This document shows, one piece after another, positions 1 through 7,299 of a DNA stretch of 25,744 nucleotides. Location of the stretch: assembly GCA_964613455.1 (NCBI GenBank), contig CAZTGS010000017.1:1-25744 (forward strand), given 5' to 3'. A program made the translations under genes and the position numbers. This stretch comes from SCGC-AAA076-P13 sp964613455 (GTDB lineage: Bacteria > Pseudomonadota > Gammaproteobacteria > Magnimaribacterales > D2472). Each line of letters starts with the position of its first letter. Within the stretch, counting starts at the first letter, position 1. The notes beneath the pieces are model-generated. The model searched no databases and had not been told where the DNA came from. It saw only the letters and a list, made by a program, of their open reading frames with translations.

Positions 1-13
1 TATGAATTTTTCA

Positions 14-40
14 TAGACATATACTACCAGTATATATATT
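14..40 (+). promoter_or_regulatory. Possible promoter of the metalloprotease gene
   Basis: A -35-like TAGACA (14-19, one mismatch to TTGACA) is followed after 15 bases by TATATT (35-40, one mismatch to TATAAT). The spacer is shorter than ideal. It overlaps a small inverted repeat, ATATACT-ACC-AGTATAT (19-35), and follows a second one, TATGAA-TTT-TTCATA (1-15). Such short AT repeats arise easily by chance in DNA of this composition, so the call is weak. Confidence 0.25.
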
Positions 41-80
41 TCTAAGATAGAATTATCACCTACAAAAAATAAGGATTCTC

Positions 81-2558
81 ATGAAATTGCACAAAACATT
101 TTTAACATATTTTTTTCTAACTTTTGCTGGATATTCTTTAATAACATTTGTACCTAATGTTAATGCAGAAGATGAAGCTAAACCTGAATCGACTGAAGAA
201 ACAAAAGAAAGTAGCTCTGATGAAAAAGGTAAAATGGGTGGAAAAGGTAAGAAAAAAGAATATGAAAGCATAGATGAATTTTTAGAAGATGGAGAATATA
301 AATCTATAGACGGCTTTATGAATCTTCTTCATGAAACTGAGAAAGATAAATATTTTTTAGTGCTTGAAGAAAGTGAGCTTAATAAAGAATTTATTTATTT
401 TGCTTATATTCTTAATGGTCCTCAGGATGTTGGAGCAAGCGGAGGCTCTATGGGAGAAGGCTCTATCTTGGAGTTTAGAAAATTTAAAGAAGACATTGGC
501 TTGTATAAGATCAATACTAAATATACATACGACGATGACAATGCAATATCCCAATCCAAGCTTACAAATATTATTGAAGCTTTCATGGGTAGATTTAAGA
601 TCGCTGTTAAGGAAGAAGGTAAATTTGTAATTAACGTTGATAAGTTATTTTTGAGCGAAATGCTTACAGGGATCACACCAAATATTCCAAAAGAGTATAT
701 GGAATATTATGATTTAACTTTAGGTAGATTGGATAAAGAGAAAACATTTATTAATGATGTAAGAAACTATTCTAAAAATACTGCTATTGAGGTTAATTAT
801 GGCTTCTATAATCCAAAGCCTAAGCCTGGTGCTCCTATAGATGCTGTCGCAGATGTAAGGTATACATACATTTCTGCAAGACATCTCTTTGTTGAAATGC
901 CTGATGACAATTTTGAGCCTAGAGTTGCAGATCAAAGGGTTGGTTATTTTTCAGAAAAAGTAACAAATCTTTCTTCTTACGACACATATCCTGCACGTGA
1001 TTTAATGAATAGATGGAGGTTGATTAAGAAAAATCCAGATGCTGAGCTTTCTGAACCAGTTGAACCAATAGTATATTGGGTTGAAAATTCAACTCCTGAA
1101 GAAATTAGACCATTTGTTATTAAGGGTATTGAGGGATGGAATGCTGCTTTTGAAAAAGCTGGTTTTAAAAATGCTATTGTTGCAAAAATTCAACCTGATG
1201 AAGCAGAATGGGATGCTGGTGACGTTCAATATAATGTTGTCAGATGGGCATCTACTCCGAATCCACAATTTTCAGGATATGGACCAAGTATTGCCAATCC
1301 AAGAACTGGAGAAATTATTGCTGCTGATATTGTTCAAGAATTCAATGCTATCAAACGAGGATACACTTACAGAAAATTATGGGGATATTCTGAAGATAAT
1401 GATCCTTTAGAACAGTGGATAGTGTCTTTAACGATGCATGAGGTAGGACATACGTTAGGATTGAGACATAACTTCAAATCTAGCTGGATATACGATGCAA
1501 GCGAAATACATGATGTATCAATTACAGGAAATAGCCATATTGGCTCTGTTATGGATTATGATCCAATTAATTTAGCACCTGAAGGAATAACTCAAGGAAA
1601 CTTTTTCCCTCATGGTCCAGGAATTTATGATAAATGGGCTATAGAATTTGGTTATACACCCAATATGAGTGCAGAACAAAGGGTTCAAATTTTATCAAAA
1701 TCATCTATACCAGAATATATATTTGGCACTGACGGTGACGCTATGGGTTCTCCTGGTTCAAATATTGATCCAAGAGCAAAAAGATATGACCTATCTGGTG
1801 ACCCGGTAACATATTCTTCACAAAGAATTGAAATATTAGATGCAAAAATTAAAGAGCTGCCTTCTATTTTTCTGAAAGATGGTGAAACCTCAACAGAATT
1901 TAGAGGTGCATTCCTTAGTCTTACAAGAGAAAAAGGAAGATTTATGGAAGGAGTATCAAGATTAATTGGTGGAGTATATTCTAATAGAATAGTTACTGGA
2001 CAATCTGACATGACTCCATTTGAAGCTGTCTCATACGAAGATCAAAAAAGAGCAATGAATTTAATCACTTCTAAATTATTATCAAATGATGCATTTGTAT
2101 TTGATGAAGAGCTAGTTAAAAATCTTCAAAATGAAAAAAGAGCAGCTTACAGCAGCAGACAAAGAGGAAATGAAGACCCACAATTACATGAGCTAGTTAT
2201 TAATATACAAGGTCGTGTCTTAGCACACATTCTTCATCCAACTGTTATGACAAGACTTGTTGATAGCTCTCAATATGGAAATTTATATATGCCAAATGAA
2301 GTTTTAAGTGACTTGTCAGCAGGAATTTTTGTTGCAAAAGAGCTTCCAACCACTTTTAAAATGAACCTACAATCTAAATATATTGATGGCTTATTATCAG
2401 GTTTGAACGATGATGATTATGATGAAATATCTAAGGCAGCAATATATAAATCTATCTTAGAAATTCAAACTTTCACAAAACGACCTTATGGCACTCCTGA
2501 GTTTAAGAGCCATCTTAAGTTTTTAAATTGGAAAATAAATAACGCCTTAGAGAGTTAA
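81..2558 (+). CDS. Secreted zinc metalloprotease, metzincin-like (DUF5117/DUF4953 type)
   Basis: 825 residues, exported. The N-terminus has a signal peptide (basic MKLHK, then a hydrophobic stretch to about residue 24) with a likely cleavage site after VNA at residue 29. Residues 30-60 form a charged linker rich in Glu, Ser, Lys and Gly, then a beta-rich N-terminal region follows. The catalytic motif HEVGHTLGLRH at 453-463 is the full HExxHxxGxxH zinc site of metzincins, and SVMDY around Met491 is a plausible Met-turn. Length and layout fit the large bacterial zinc-dependent metalloproteases annotated with DUF5117 and DUF4953 domains; the substrate is unknown. The ATG at 81 follows AAGGA (71-75) at a good distance, and the signal peptide supports this start. 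The stop shares the bases TTAA with the stop of the convergent alkyltransferase gene. Destination (periplasm, outer surface or medium) cannot be read from the sequence. Confidence 0.85.
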   Translation: MKLHKTFLTYFFLTFAGYSLITFVPNVNAEDEAKPESTEETKESSSDEKGKMGGKGKKKEYESIDEFLEDGEYKSIDGFMNLLHETEKDKYFLVLEESELNKEFIYFAYILNGPQDVGASGGSMGEGSILEFRKFKEDIGLYKINTKYTYDDDNAISQSKLTNIIEAFMGRFKIAVKEEGKFVINVDKLFLSEMLTGITPNIPKEYMEYYDLTLGRLDKEKTFINDVRNYSKNTAIEVNYGFYNPKPKPGAPIDAVADVRYTYISARHLFVEMPDDNFEPRVADQRVGYFSEKVTNLSSYDTYPARDLMNRWRLIKKNPDAELSEPVEPIVYWVENSTPEEIRPFVIKGIEGWNAAFEKAGFKNAIVAKIQPDEAEWDAGDVQYNVVRWASTPNPQFSGYGPSIANPRTGEIIAADIVQEFNAIKRGYTYRKLWGYSEDNDPLEQWIVSLTMHEVGHTLGLRHNFKSSWIYDASEIHDVSITGNSHIGSVMDYDPINLAPEGITQGNFFPHGPGIYDKWAIEFGYTPNMSAEQRVQILSKSSIPEYIFGTDGDAMGSPGSNIDPRAKRYDLSGDPVTYSSQRIEILDAKIKELPSIFLKDGETSTEFRGAFLSLTREKGRFMEGVSRLIGGVYSNRIVTGQSDMTPFEAVSYEDQKRAMNLITSKLLSNDAFVFDEELVKNLQNEKRAAYSSRQRGNEDPQLHELVINIQGRVLAHILHPTVMTRLVDSSQYGNLYMPNEVLSDLSAGIFVAKELPTTFKMNLQSKYIDGLLSGLNDDDYDEISKAAIYKSILEIQTFTKRPYGTPEFKSHLKFLNWKINNALES

Positions 2559-2815
2559 TTTTTTTCTTTTTGTAATAGCTCTTTTTTTTTGATAGCGCCT
2601 CCAGGGGCGCTATAGCCACCTAGAGTTCCATTTGAACATATAACTCTATGACATGGCCTAGTTATGGGGGTTGGGTTCTTTCCACAAGCATTTGCTACTG
2701 CTCTAGAGGCGTTAGGCTTACCCAGTGCTAATGCTATTTCTTTATATGATCTTGTTTGACCAAAAGGAATTTTGTCAATTTCAGACCATACAGCTTTTTG
2801 AAAATCTGTAGCCAA
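2555..2815 (-). CDS. Minimal O6-alkylguanine-DNA alkyltransferase (MGMT/Ogt C-terminal domain only)
   Basis: 86 residues covering only the DNA-binding and active-site domain of the MGMT/Ogt family, which normally has about 160-180 residues. The acceptor motif PCHRV (54-58) keeps the alkyl-accepting Cys55, so it is not an alkyltransferase-like protein, where this Cys is Trp. The helix-turn-helix (about 20-45) with the Arg finger in SRAV (R38), the Asn hinge N47 and the GGYSAPGG loop (66-73) are present. The family removes alkyl groups from O6-guanine onto the Cys in a suicide reaction. The start is TTG at 2815: the same frame is closed by the stop of the upstream gene at 2822-2824, and there is no later ATG. 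No Shine-Dalgarno sequence is evident, so translation may be coupled to the upstream gene 6 bases away. Near the 3' end is an 8-bp GC-rich hairpin (2592-2613) and a run of nine A on the coding strand. Confidence 0.78.
   Translation of the reverse strand: MATDFQKAVWSEIDKIPFGQTRSYKEIALALGKPNASRAVANACGKNPTPITRPCHRVICSNGTLGGYSAPGGAIKKKELLQKEKN
2592..2613. repeat. Strong GC-rich hairpin next to a nine-base T/A run
   Basis: ATAGCGCC (2592-2599) and GGCGCTAT (2606-2613) form a perfect 8-bp stem with a 6-base loop, unusually GC-rich for this DNA. It lies in the coding end of the alkyltransferase gene and encodes the conserved SAPGGAI stretch. A T9 run (2582-2590) lies on its left, so neither strand reads hairpin-then-T: the arrangement is wrong for an intrinsic terminator in either direction. 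It could still protect the 3' end of the metalloprotease transcript, which reads into it, or simply reflect the encoded protein sequence. Confidence 0.4.
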
Positions 2816-2821
2816 TATAAA

Positions 2822-3277
2822 TTAAAGCCAGGAGCTGATGAGAGCAAAGGCATCATCTTTTGATATTTCAATGCGAGCGTATTTTGGTGTATCCATGGAC
2901 ATCATTTGCTCAACTATTGTTTCGATTTTAATATCTAAATTATTTAAATAGCTTGCTAAATCTTTCTTTGCATCCTCATTATCATTTTCTGATGTAAGTT
3001 TTTGAGAGTAATAATTAGTTTTAAATACTAACTGACCTAATTCGATAATTGCTGCTTCAGAGTCTTCACATTCCTCATCTTCATATTTATCTATAGCATT
3101 TAATATCCAATAATGAGGCTTCCCAACTTTTGCCTTAGCTTCTTCAAGGTTTGGATAAAGTTTTGTATGAGATTTCTCTTTAAACCAATTATCTTCATGC
3201 TCAACTATGCATACCTCTTTTAACTGGAAGATATAATCTTTTAAATTTTCATCTTTTGTTTTAAATGGATATTTCAT
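2822..3277 (-). CDS. Hypothetical acidic protein
   Basis: 151 residues; I do not recognise the family. It is soluble, without a signal peptide or membrane segment, and strongly acidic (runs such as DKYEDEECEDSE near 63-74 and ENDNEDAKKD near 97-106). The first half, with Trp and His-rich stretches (KPHYWILNA about 53-61), may be a small alpha/beta fold, and the second half looks helical. The ATG at 3277 follows AGAGAAAA, which overlaps the rocD stop. It lies 11 bases downstream of rocD and 6 bases upstream of the alkyltransferase, all on one strand, so it is probably cotranscribed with both. The reading frame is well filled and flanked by real genes, so it is likely a real protein. Confidence 0.7.
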   Translation of the reverse strand: MKYPFKTKDENLKDYIFQLKEVCIVEHEDNWFKEKSHTKLYPNLEEAKAKVGKPHYWILNAIDKYEDEECEDSEAAIIELGQLVFKTNYYSQKLTSENDNEDAKKDLASYLNNLDIKIETIVEQMMSMDTPKYARIEISKDDAFALISSWL

Positions 3278-3288
3278 ATAAATTTTCT

Positions 3289-4524
3289 CTAGATTGCTCT
3301 AAGCACTTTATTAATTTTTTTCATTGCCCATTCTATCTCAGATTTCTTTATCATAAGAGGTGGTGCAAATCTAATAACAGTTTTATGAGTTTCTTTTGCA
3401 AGGATGCCCTCTTTTAGTAACATTTTGCATATATCTTTTGCAGTAGTTTTAGAATCATGGAATTCCATACCAATCCAAAGACCTCTTCCTCTAACTTCTT
3501 TAATCATAGGATGGTTAATTCTTTGAAGTTCACCAAGAAAAAATTTCCCTAGGACATCACTATTTTCAATTAAATTGTCTTCGTATAAAAGCTCTAATGC
3601 TCTTTTAGCAACTGCGGCAGATAAAGGATTGCCTCCAAAAGTAGAGCCGTGAGAGCCAGGGTTAAAATGATCCATCACCTCTCTTGAGCTTAAAAATGCG
3701 GATACTGGCATTAAACCTCCACCAAGTGCTTTACCTAAAATAAGACCATCAGGAATAATATCTTCATGCTCAAAAGCAAATAATTTTCCTGTTCTACCTA
3801 ATCCAGATTGGATTTCATCTAATATTAATAAAACATTATTTTTAGTGCAAACCTCCCTAAGTTCTTTTAGCCATCCTTTTTCTGGAATAATGATTCCGCC
3901 CTCACCCTGAATCGGTTCTAAAAGAACTGCGCAAGTATTTTTATTGATCTTATCTGATATAGATTTAATAGATTCATTAAGGCTTTTTCCATGACCACAG
4001 TAATCTGCAACCACAAACCCATCAGAGAATGGGCCAAAACCTTTTTTGTAATCTTGATCGGTAGAAAAGCCAACAATGGTTGAAGTTCTTCCGTGAAAAT
4101 TTCCTTCACCAACAATTATTTCTGCCTTATTTTCTGGTATGCCTTTAGAAAAGTAACCCCATCTTCTAGCTGCTTTAATAGCAGTTTCTACTGCTTCTGC
4201 TCCAGTGTTCATTGGTAGCACAGCTTCAAAACCGCTAACTTTAGATAAATATTCTATATATTTAGCAAATGGCTCTGTATAAAAAGCTCTGGAGGTTATT
4301 GCAAGCTTCATTGATTGCTGATGCATGGTTTCAACTAAATCTGGGTGAGAATGACCATGACTTACTGCAGAATATGCTGACATCATATCTAGATATTTAT
4401 TATCATCAATATCCCATAAATATGCTCCTGAACCTCTTGCAAGAACTACAGGTAATGGCTGATAATTGGCGGCACCATATATAGATTCTTTTTCAATATA
4501 GGTGTTTGAGGTGTCATATTTCAT
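3289..4524 (-). CDS. rocD: Ornithine aminotransferase (ornithine--oxo-acid transaminase)
   Basis: 411 residues, the usual length of the enzyme. It is a class-III PLP-dependent aminotransferase that moves the delta-amino group of ornithine to 2-oxoglutarate, giving glutamate 5-semialdehyde and glutamate in the cytoplasm. Visible landmarks are the N-terminal block with VVLARGSG (27-33) and the SHGHSHPDL region (55-63), the cofactor-binding NTGAEAVETAIK (106-117), the Asp of LDEIQSGLGRTG (235-246; D236) and the Schiff-base lysine K265 in LGKALGGG. The glycine-rich GSTFGGNP (293-300) closes the site. The gene faces away from ctlX across a 45-base gap. The hydrolase can supply ornithine, so the pair makes a short route from citrulline or arginine to glutamate semialdehyde. 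No arginase gene is present here. The start has no clear Shine-Dalgarno sequence. Confidence 0.92.
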   Translation of the reverse strand: MKYDTSNTYIEKESIYGAANYQPLPVVLARGSGAYLWDIDDNKYLDMMSAYSAVSHGHSHPDLVETMHQQSMKLAITSRAFYTEPFAKYIEYLSKVSGFEAVLPMNTGAEAVETAIKAARRWGYFSKGIPENKAEIIVGEGNFHGRTSTIVGFSTDQDYKKGFGPFSDGFVVADYCGHGKSLNESIKSISDKINKNTCAVLLEPIQGEGGIIIPEKGWLKELREVCTKNNVLLILDEIQSGLGRTGKLFAFEHEDIIPDGLILGKALGGGLMPVSAFLSSREVMDHFNPGSHGSTFGGNPLSAAVAKRALELLYEDNLIENSDVLGKFFLGELQRINHPMIKEVRGRGLWIGMEFHDSKTTAKDICKMLLKEGILAKETHKTVIRFAPPLMIKKSEIEWAMKKINKVLRAI

Positions 4525-4569
4525 AATGACATTTTAAACCTGATGAACTTGGACTGCTAGGAGAAAATC

Positions 4570-5466
4570 ATGAAAATACAATCCCCGACACAATTATTTA
4601 TGGTTGAGCCTGCTGCTTTTTATACAAATATTCAAACAATGGATTCAAATCACTATCAGTCAGATGACTCAAATCAAAGTAGAGCAGTTATTTTGGAGAA
4701 TGCCAAAAAAGAATTTCATAAATTAAAAAATGAGATCGAAAAGAATGGAATAGAAGTAATCTCATGTGTTGGAAATGAGAATTGTCCTGATCATATTTTT
4801 CCAAATTGGTTCACAACTTTTTCTAATAAAACAATGCAAATATTCAGTATGAAGGCCAAAAACAGACGAACTGAAAAAACACCAGAGATGATAAGTCTTT
4901 TAAAAGAGAGCTATGAGCTAACTTGTGACTATAGTGATTTTGAAAATAAAAATATCTTTTTAGAGTCTACTAGCAGCATGGTATTTGATAGAGTTAATAA
5001 AGTTGCTTATATTGGTCTTTCACCAAGAACAGATAAAGAATTAGCCAGACAATGGTGTCATGATAATTCATTTGAAATGGTCTTATTCGAGACCACCAGT
5101 CATGTTGGAAAACCTATTTATCATTCTGATGTATTTATGTACGTTGGCACTGAGATGATTGGAATATGCATTGATGTGATTAATGAAGAGTACAAGGAGA
5201 TGGTCTTAGAAAAAGTATCGAGATTTCATGATGTAATGATAATTGATGAGGAACAAATACTAAATTTCTGCGGAAACTCATTAGAAGCAAGAAATAGGCA
5301 GAATGAAAAATTTATAATAATGTCTACTAAGGCATTTTCGTCTTTGTCCTCTATTCAGATAGAGACTTTAGAGAAATATTTCAAAAAAATAATTTATTCA
5401 GATTTATCCTCAATTGAAAAATATGGAGGCGGCTCTGCAAGATGTATGTTGTCAGAATTATTTTAA
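4570..5466 (+). CDS. ctlX: CtlX-type citrulline/arginine hydrolase (amidinotransferase fold)
   Basis: 298 residues. It belongs to the guanidino-group-modifying pentein superfamily (arginine deiminase, dimethylargininase, amidinotransferase), most like the CtlX branch, where a Francisella member is a citrulline ureidase. The expected active-site residues are in place: Asp74 in NCPDHIFPNW (71-80), Glu132 in LEST, His185 and Asp187 in YHSDVFMY, and the nucleophile Cys292 in GGGSARCMLSE near the C-terminus. In this branch the product can be ornithine with release of CO2 and ammonia; arginine dihydrolase or plain arginine deiminase activity are alternatives that sequence reading cannot separate. 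The start at 4570 has AGGAG (4559-4563) at a 6-base spacing. It is divergent from rocD, whose substrate it could make, and ends 2 bases from the convergent MetF-like gene. Confidence 0.82.
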   Translation: MKIQSPTQLFMVEPAAFYTNIQTMDSNHYQSDDSNQSRAVILENAKKEFHKLKNEIEKNGIEVISCVGNENCPDHIFPNWFTTFSNKTMQIFSMKAKNRRTEKTPEMISLLKESYELTCDYSDFENKNIFLESTSSMVFDRVNKVAYIGLSPRTDKELARQWCHDNSFEMVLFETTSHVGKPIYHSDVFMYVGTEMIGICIDVINEEYKEMVLEKVSRFHDVMIIDEEQILNFCGNSLEARNRQNEKFIIMSTKAFSSLSSIQIETLEKYFKKIIYSDLSSIEKYGGGSARCMLSELF

Positions 5467-5468
5467 AA

Positions 5469-6326
5469 TTATCCAGCTTCTTGAACGAAATCTGTAACCC
5501 TTTTCATACCGCCTAGTGGAAAAAAGTGAACTTGTTCAATGTTAAAACTTGGATTTGTACTTTTATAATCTGCCAGTTCTTGAAGAACTTGAGTTGGTTT
5601 ATAGGGAAGTAGAAGTTTCGTTAGGTCTAATGCTCTTTTTTGTAAAATCTTTATAGATGCTCCAACTCCGCATTCAATAGAGTATTTTATTAATGTTTGT
5701 AGTTTTGCTGGTCCAGCAATACCAATGTGAACAGGAATATCAATGCCTTTATTCTGAATGCTCTTAACCCAATTAATAACCGGAGCAGATTCAAAACAAA
5801 ACTGGGTGGCTAAAGCCATCTGAGCATCTGTTCTTTGAGAAAATTCATACTTCCATGAAAGCGCTTCATCAACATTCAAGCTTGATCCATCCGGATCAAT
5901 ATCTTTGTTACCCTCCGGATGCCCTGCTATATGTATTCTTTTAAAACTAAATTTATCAAATAATTCAGTTTCAAGAAGCTGAATAGATGAATCAAAGTCC
6001 CCGTATGAATTATTTGCCCCTCCAGCTATAAGCAATGCCTCATTAATATTGGCCTCTCCTTGATATTTTTTAATCCATTCGCTTAAGGTGTTTTTGTCTT
6101 TAATAATTCTTGCTGGGAAATGTGGCATAGCTTTGAAGCCTTGCTCATTAATTTTTTTAGCAGTTACCAACATATCCTCTATTGGGGTACCTTCTATATG
6201 GGCTATATAAACTCGTGTACCTTTTGGCAGAGCATCAGAAAAGCTATCAATCTTTGCAGCAGCCCCTGGTGTAACTTCTATCGAGTAGCCTTCAAGAAAA
6301 TTTTTTAAATTTTTTGTATCTGTCAT
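5469..6326 (-). CDS. Methylenetetrahydrofolate reductase-like protein (MetF superfamily)
   Basis: 285 residues, close to the bacterial MetF length of about 290, but a divergent member. The superfamily FAD barrel is recognisable. SIEVTPG (15-21) stands where SFEFFPP occurs, so Glu17 would be the catalytic acid; PHFPAR (68-73), AGHPEGN (134-140) and ATQFCFE (173-179) match the flavin and folate contact regions. MetF reduces 5,10-methylenetetrahydrofolate to 5-methyltetrahydrofolate in one-carbon metabolism. Divergent homologues also occur in marine bacteria next to methyl-compound catabolism genes, so its role may be disposal or recycling of folate-bound C1 units rather than methionine synthesis. 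The ATG at 6326 is the first in frame. It is divergent from fpr across 109 bases, and its TAA lies 2 bases from the ctlX stop. The fold is secure; the exact reaction is less so. Confidence 0.75.
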   Translation of the reverse strand: MTDTKNLKNFLEGYSIEVTPGAAAKIDSFSDALPKGTRVYIAHIEGTPIEDMLVTAKKINEQGFKAMPHFPARIIKDKNTLSEWIKKYQGEANINEALLIAGGANNSYGDFDSSIQLLETELFDKFSFKRIHIAGHPEGNKDIDPDGSSLNVDEALSWKYEFSQRTDAQMALATQFCFESAPVINWVKSIQNKGIDIPVHIGIAGPAKLQTLIKYSIECGVGASIKILQKRALDLTKLLLPYKPTQVLQELADYKSTNPSFNIEQVHFFPLGGMKRVTDFVQEAG

Positions 6327-6331
6327 AATTA

Positions 6332-6343
6332 ATTATAAGTATA
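6332..6343 (-). promoter_or_regulatory. Candidate -10 elements for the MetF-like gene
   Basis: On the minus strand TATACT (6343-6338) and, directly next to it, a perfect TATAAT (6337-6332) precede the ATG at 6326. No good -35 stands at 17 bases. TTGTAT (6362-6357) is 19 bases from the perfect hexamer. If the inner hexamer is used, transcription would start almost at the ATG and give a nearly leaderless message. Confidence 0.3.
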
Positions 6344-6435
6344 AGGTGATTAAATAATACAATTTTAAATACATTCTATGGTCTATTTAAAAAAAATTCT
6401 TTAAAATCCTTGAATAAATTTAACCTAAAATATAA

Positions 6436-7152
6436 ATGCAATACGAAACAGTTCTAGAAGTTACTCATTACACTGATAGATTATTTAAGTTTAAAACTAC
6501 TAGAGATAAATCTTTTAAGTTTAAAAATGGTGAATTCGCTATGATCGGACTTGAAACAGAGACCAAACCATTATTGAGAGCATATAGCATTACTTCTACA
6601 TGCTACGAGGATCATTTAGAATTTTTGAGCATTAAGGTTCCAAACGGACCTCTTACTAGCAGACTTCAAAATATTTCAGAAGGCGATATTATTTTGGTAA
6701 AACCTAAAACTACTGGCAGTTTAGTTATTGATTACTTAAAACCAAAAAAGAATTTGGTTCTTCTAGCAACAGGCACAGGTATAGCTCCTTTTATAAGCAT
6801 AGTTAATGATCATGAAACTTATGAGCGGTTTGAAAATGTCTTACTGTTTCATACAGTAAGAGATAAAAATGAATTAGCTTATTTAGAAGAGCTTTCTCAA
6901 TTGAGTCAAAATATGAATTTAAAATATATTGAATCTGTGACTCACGGAGATTATGTTAGAGAAGGAAGGTTTTGGGACTGGATAGAGGAGAGTTTGCCGA
7001 ATAATTTTTCAATGGAAAGAGACTCTATTATGGTATGCGGTTCACCAGAACTGAATAAAGAATGTCGAACAATGTTTTCAGAACTTGGATGGCAGGAAGG
7101 CAATACAGGTGAGATGGGCGATTTTATGCTTGAAAGAGCTTTTGCAGGATAA
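6436..7152 (+). CDS. fpr: Ferredoxin--NADP+ reductase
   Basis: 238 residues, slightly shorter than typical bacterial Fpr (about 250-260). It is an FAD enzyme passing electrons between NADPH and ferredoxin or flavodoxin in the cytoplasm. FAD contact RAYSITS (48-54), the second flavin segment VPNGPLTSRL (68-77), the NADP-binding GTGIAPF (113-119) and CGSPE (201-205) are in the expected order. The end, FMLERAFAG, resembles the subclass I enzymes of the Azotobacter/Pseudomonas type, where the C-terminal aromatic covers the flavin. The ATG at 6436 is preceded at once by an in-frame TAA, so it is the earliest start; there is no Shine-Dalgarno sequence. It is divergent from the MetF-like reductase, which itself needs reduced flavin, but a direct link is only suggested by position. 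Confidence 0.9.
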   Translation: MQYETVLEVTHYTDRLFKFKTTRDKSFKFKNGEFAMIGLETETKPLLRAYSITSTCYEDHLEFLSIKVPNGPLTSRLQNISEGDIILVKPKTTGSLVIDYLKPKKNLVLLATGTGIAPFISIVNDHETYERFENVLLFHTVRDKNELAYLEELSQLSQNMNLKYIESVTHGDYVREGRFWDWIEESLPNNFSMERDSIMVCGSPELNKECRTMFSELGWQEGNTGEMGDFMLERAFAG

Positions 7153-7160
7153 TATTTAAC

Positions 7161-7250
7161 TGGCGGAGAGTGAGGGATTCGAACCCTCGATACAGTTACC
7201 CATATACCTCCTTAGCAGGGAGGCGCTTTCGACCACTCAGCCAACTCTCC
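7161..7250 (-). tRNA. tRNA-Ser (anticodon GCT)
   Basis: A 90-nt class II tRNA with encoded CCA (7163-7161). The acceptor stem GGAGAGT (7250-7244) pairs with ACTCTCC near the 3' end, with discriminator G. The anticodon stem CCTCC/GGAGG holds the loop CTGCTAA with GCT at 7216-7214. The long variable arm marks it as serine, and the T arm has GAGGG-TTCGAAT-CCCTC. It lies downstream of alaS-lysC on the same strand, as tRNA-Ser(GCT) does near csrA in many gammaproteobacteria. Confidence 0.97.
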
Positions 7251-7264
7251 GAAATTGATGCAAG

Positions 7265-7270
7265 ATTATA
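7265..7270 (-). promoter_or_regulatory. -10 element (TATAAT) upstream of tRNA-Ser
   Basis: A perfect TATAAT reads on the minus strand at 7270-7265, placing a start about 7-8 bases before the mature tRNA 5' end. The -35 region is only a T-rich run (around 7287-7293), not a good TTGACA. The tRNA may thus be transcribed on its own as well as from the gene string upstream. Confidence 0.5.
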
Positions 7271-7299
7271 ACCCTTTGCTGATATAAAAAAATACCTAA

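Noticed and set aside
1..35. Two small inverted repeats, 1-15 and 19-35
   Set aside because: Arms are 6-7 AT-rich bases with 3-base loops and no T run after them; expected by chance at this composition and not a terminator.
1685..2011. Open frame of 108 codons on the minus strand within the metalloprotease gene
   Set aside because: It is fully antisense to a well-supported gene, has no recognisable domain and no ribosome site; long shadow frames are common here.
6402..6438. TATAAA at 6431-6436 with TTGAAT at 6410 as the fpr promoter
   Set aside because: The -10 would overlap the start codon, so transcription would begin inside the gene.
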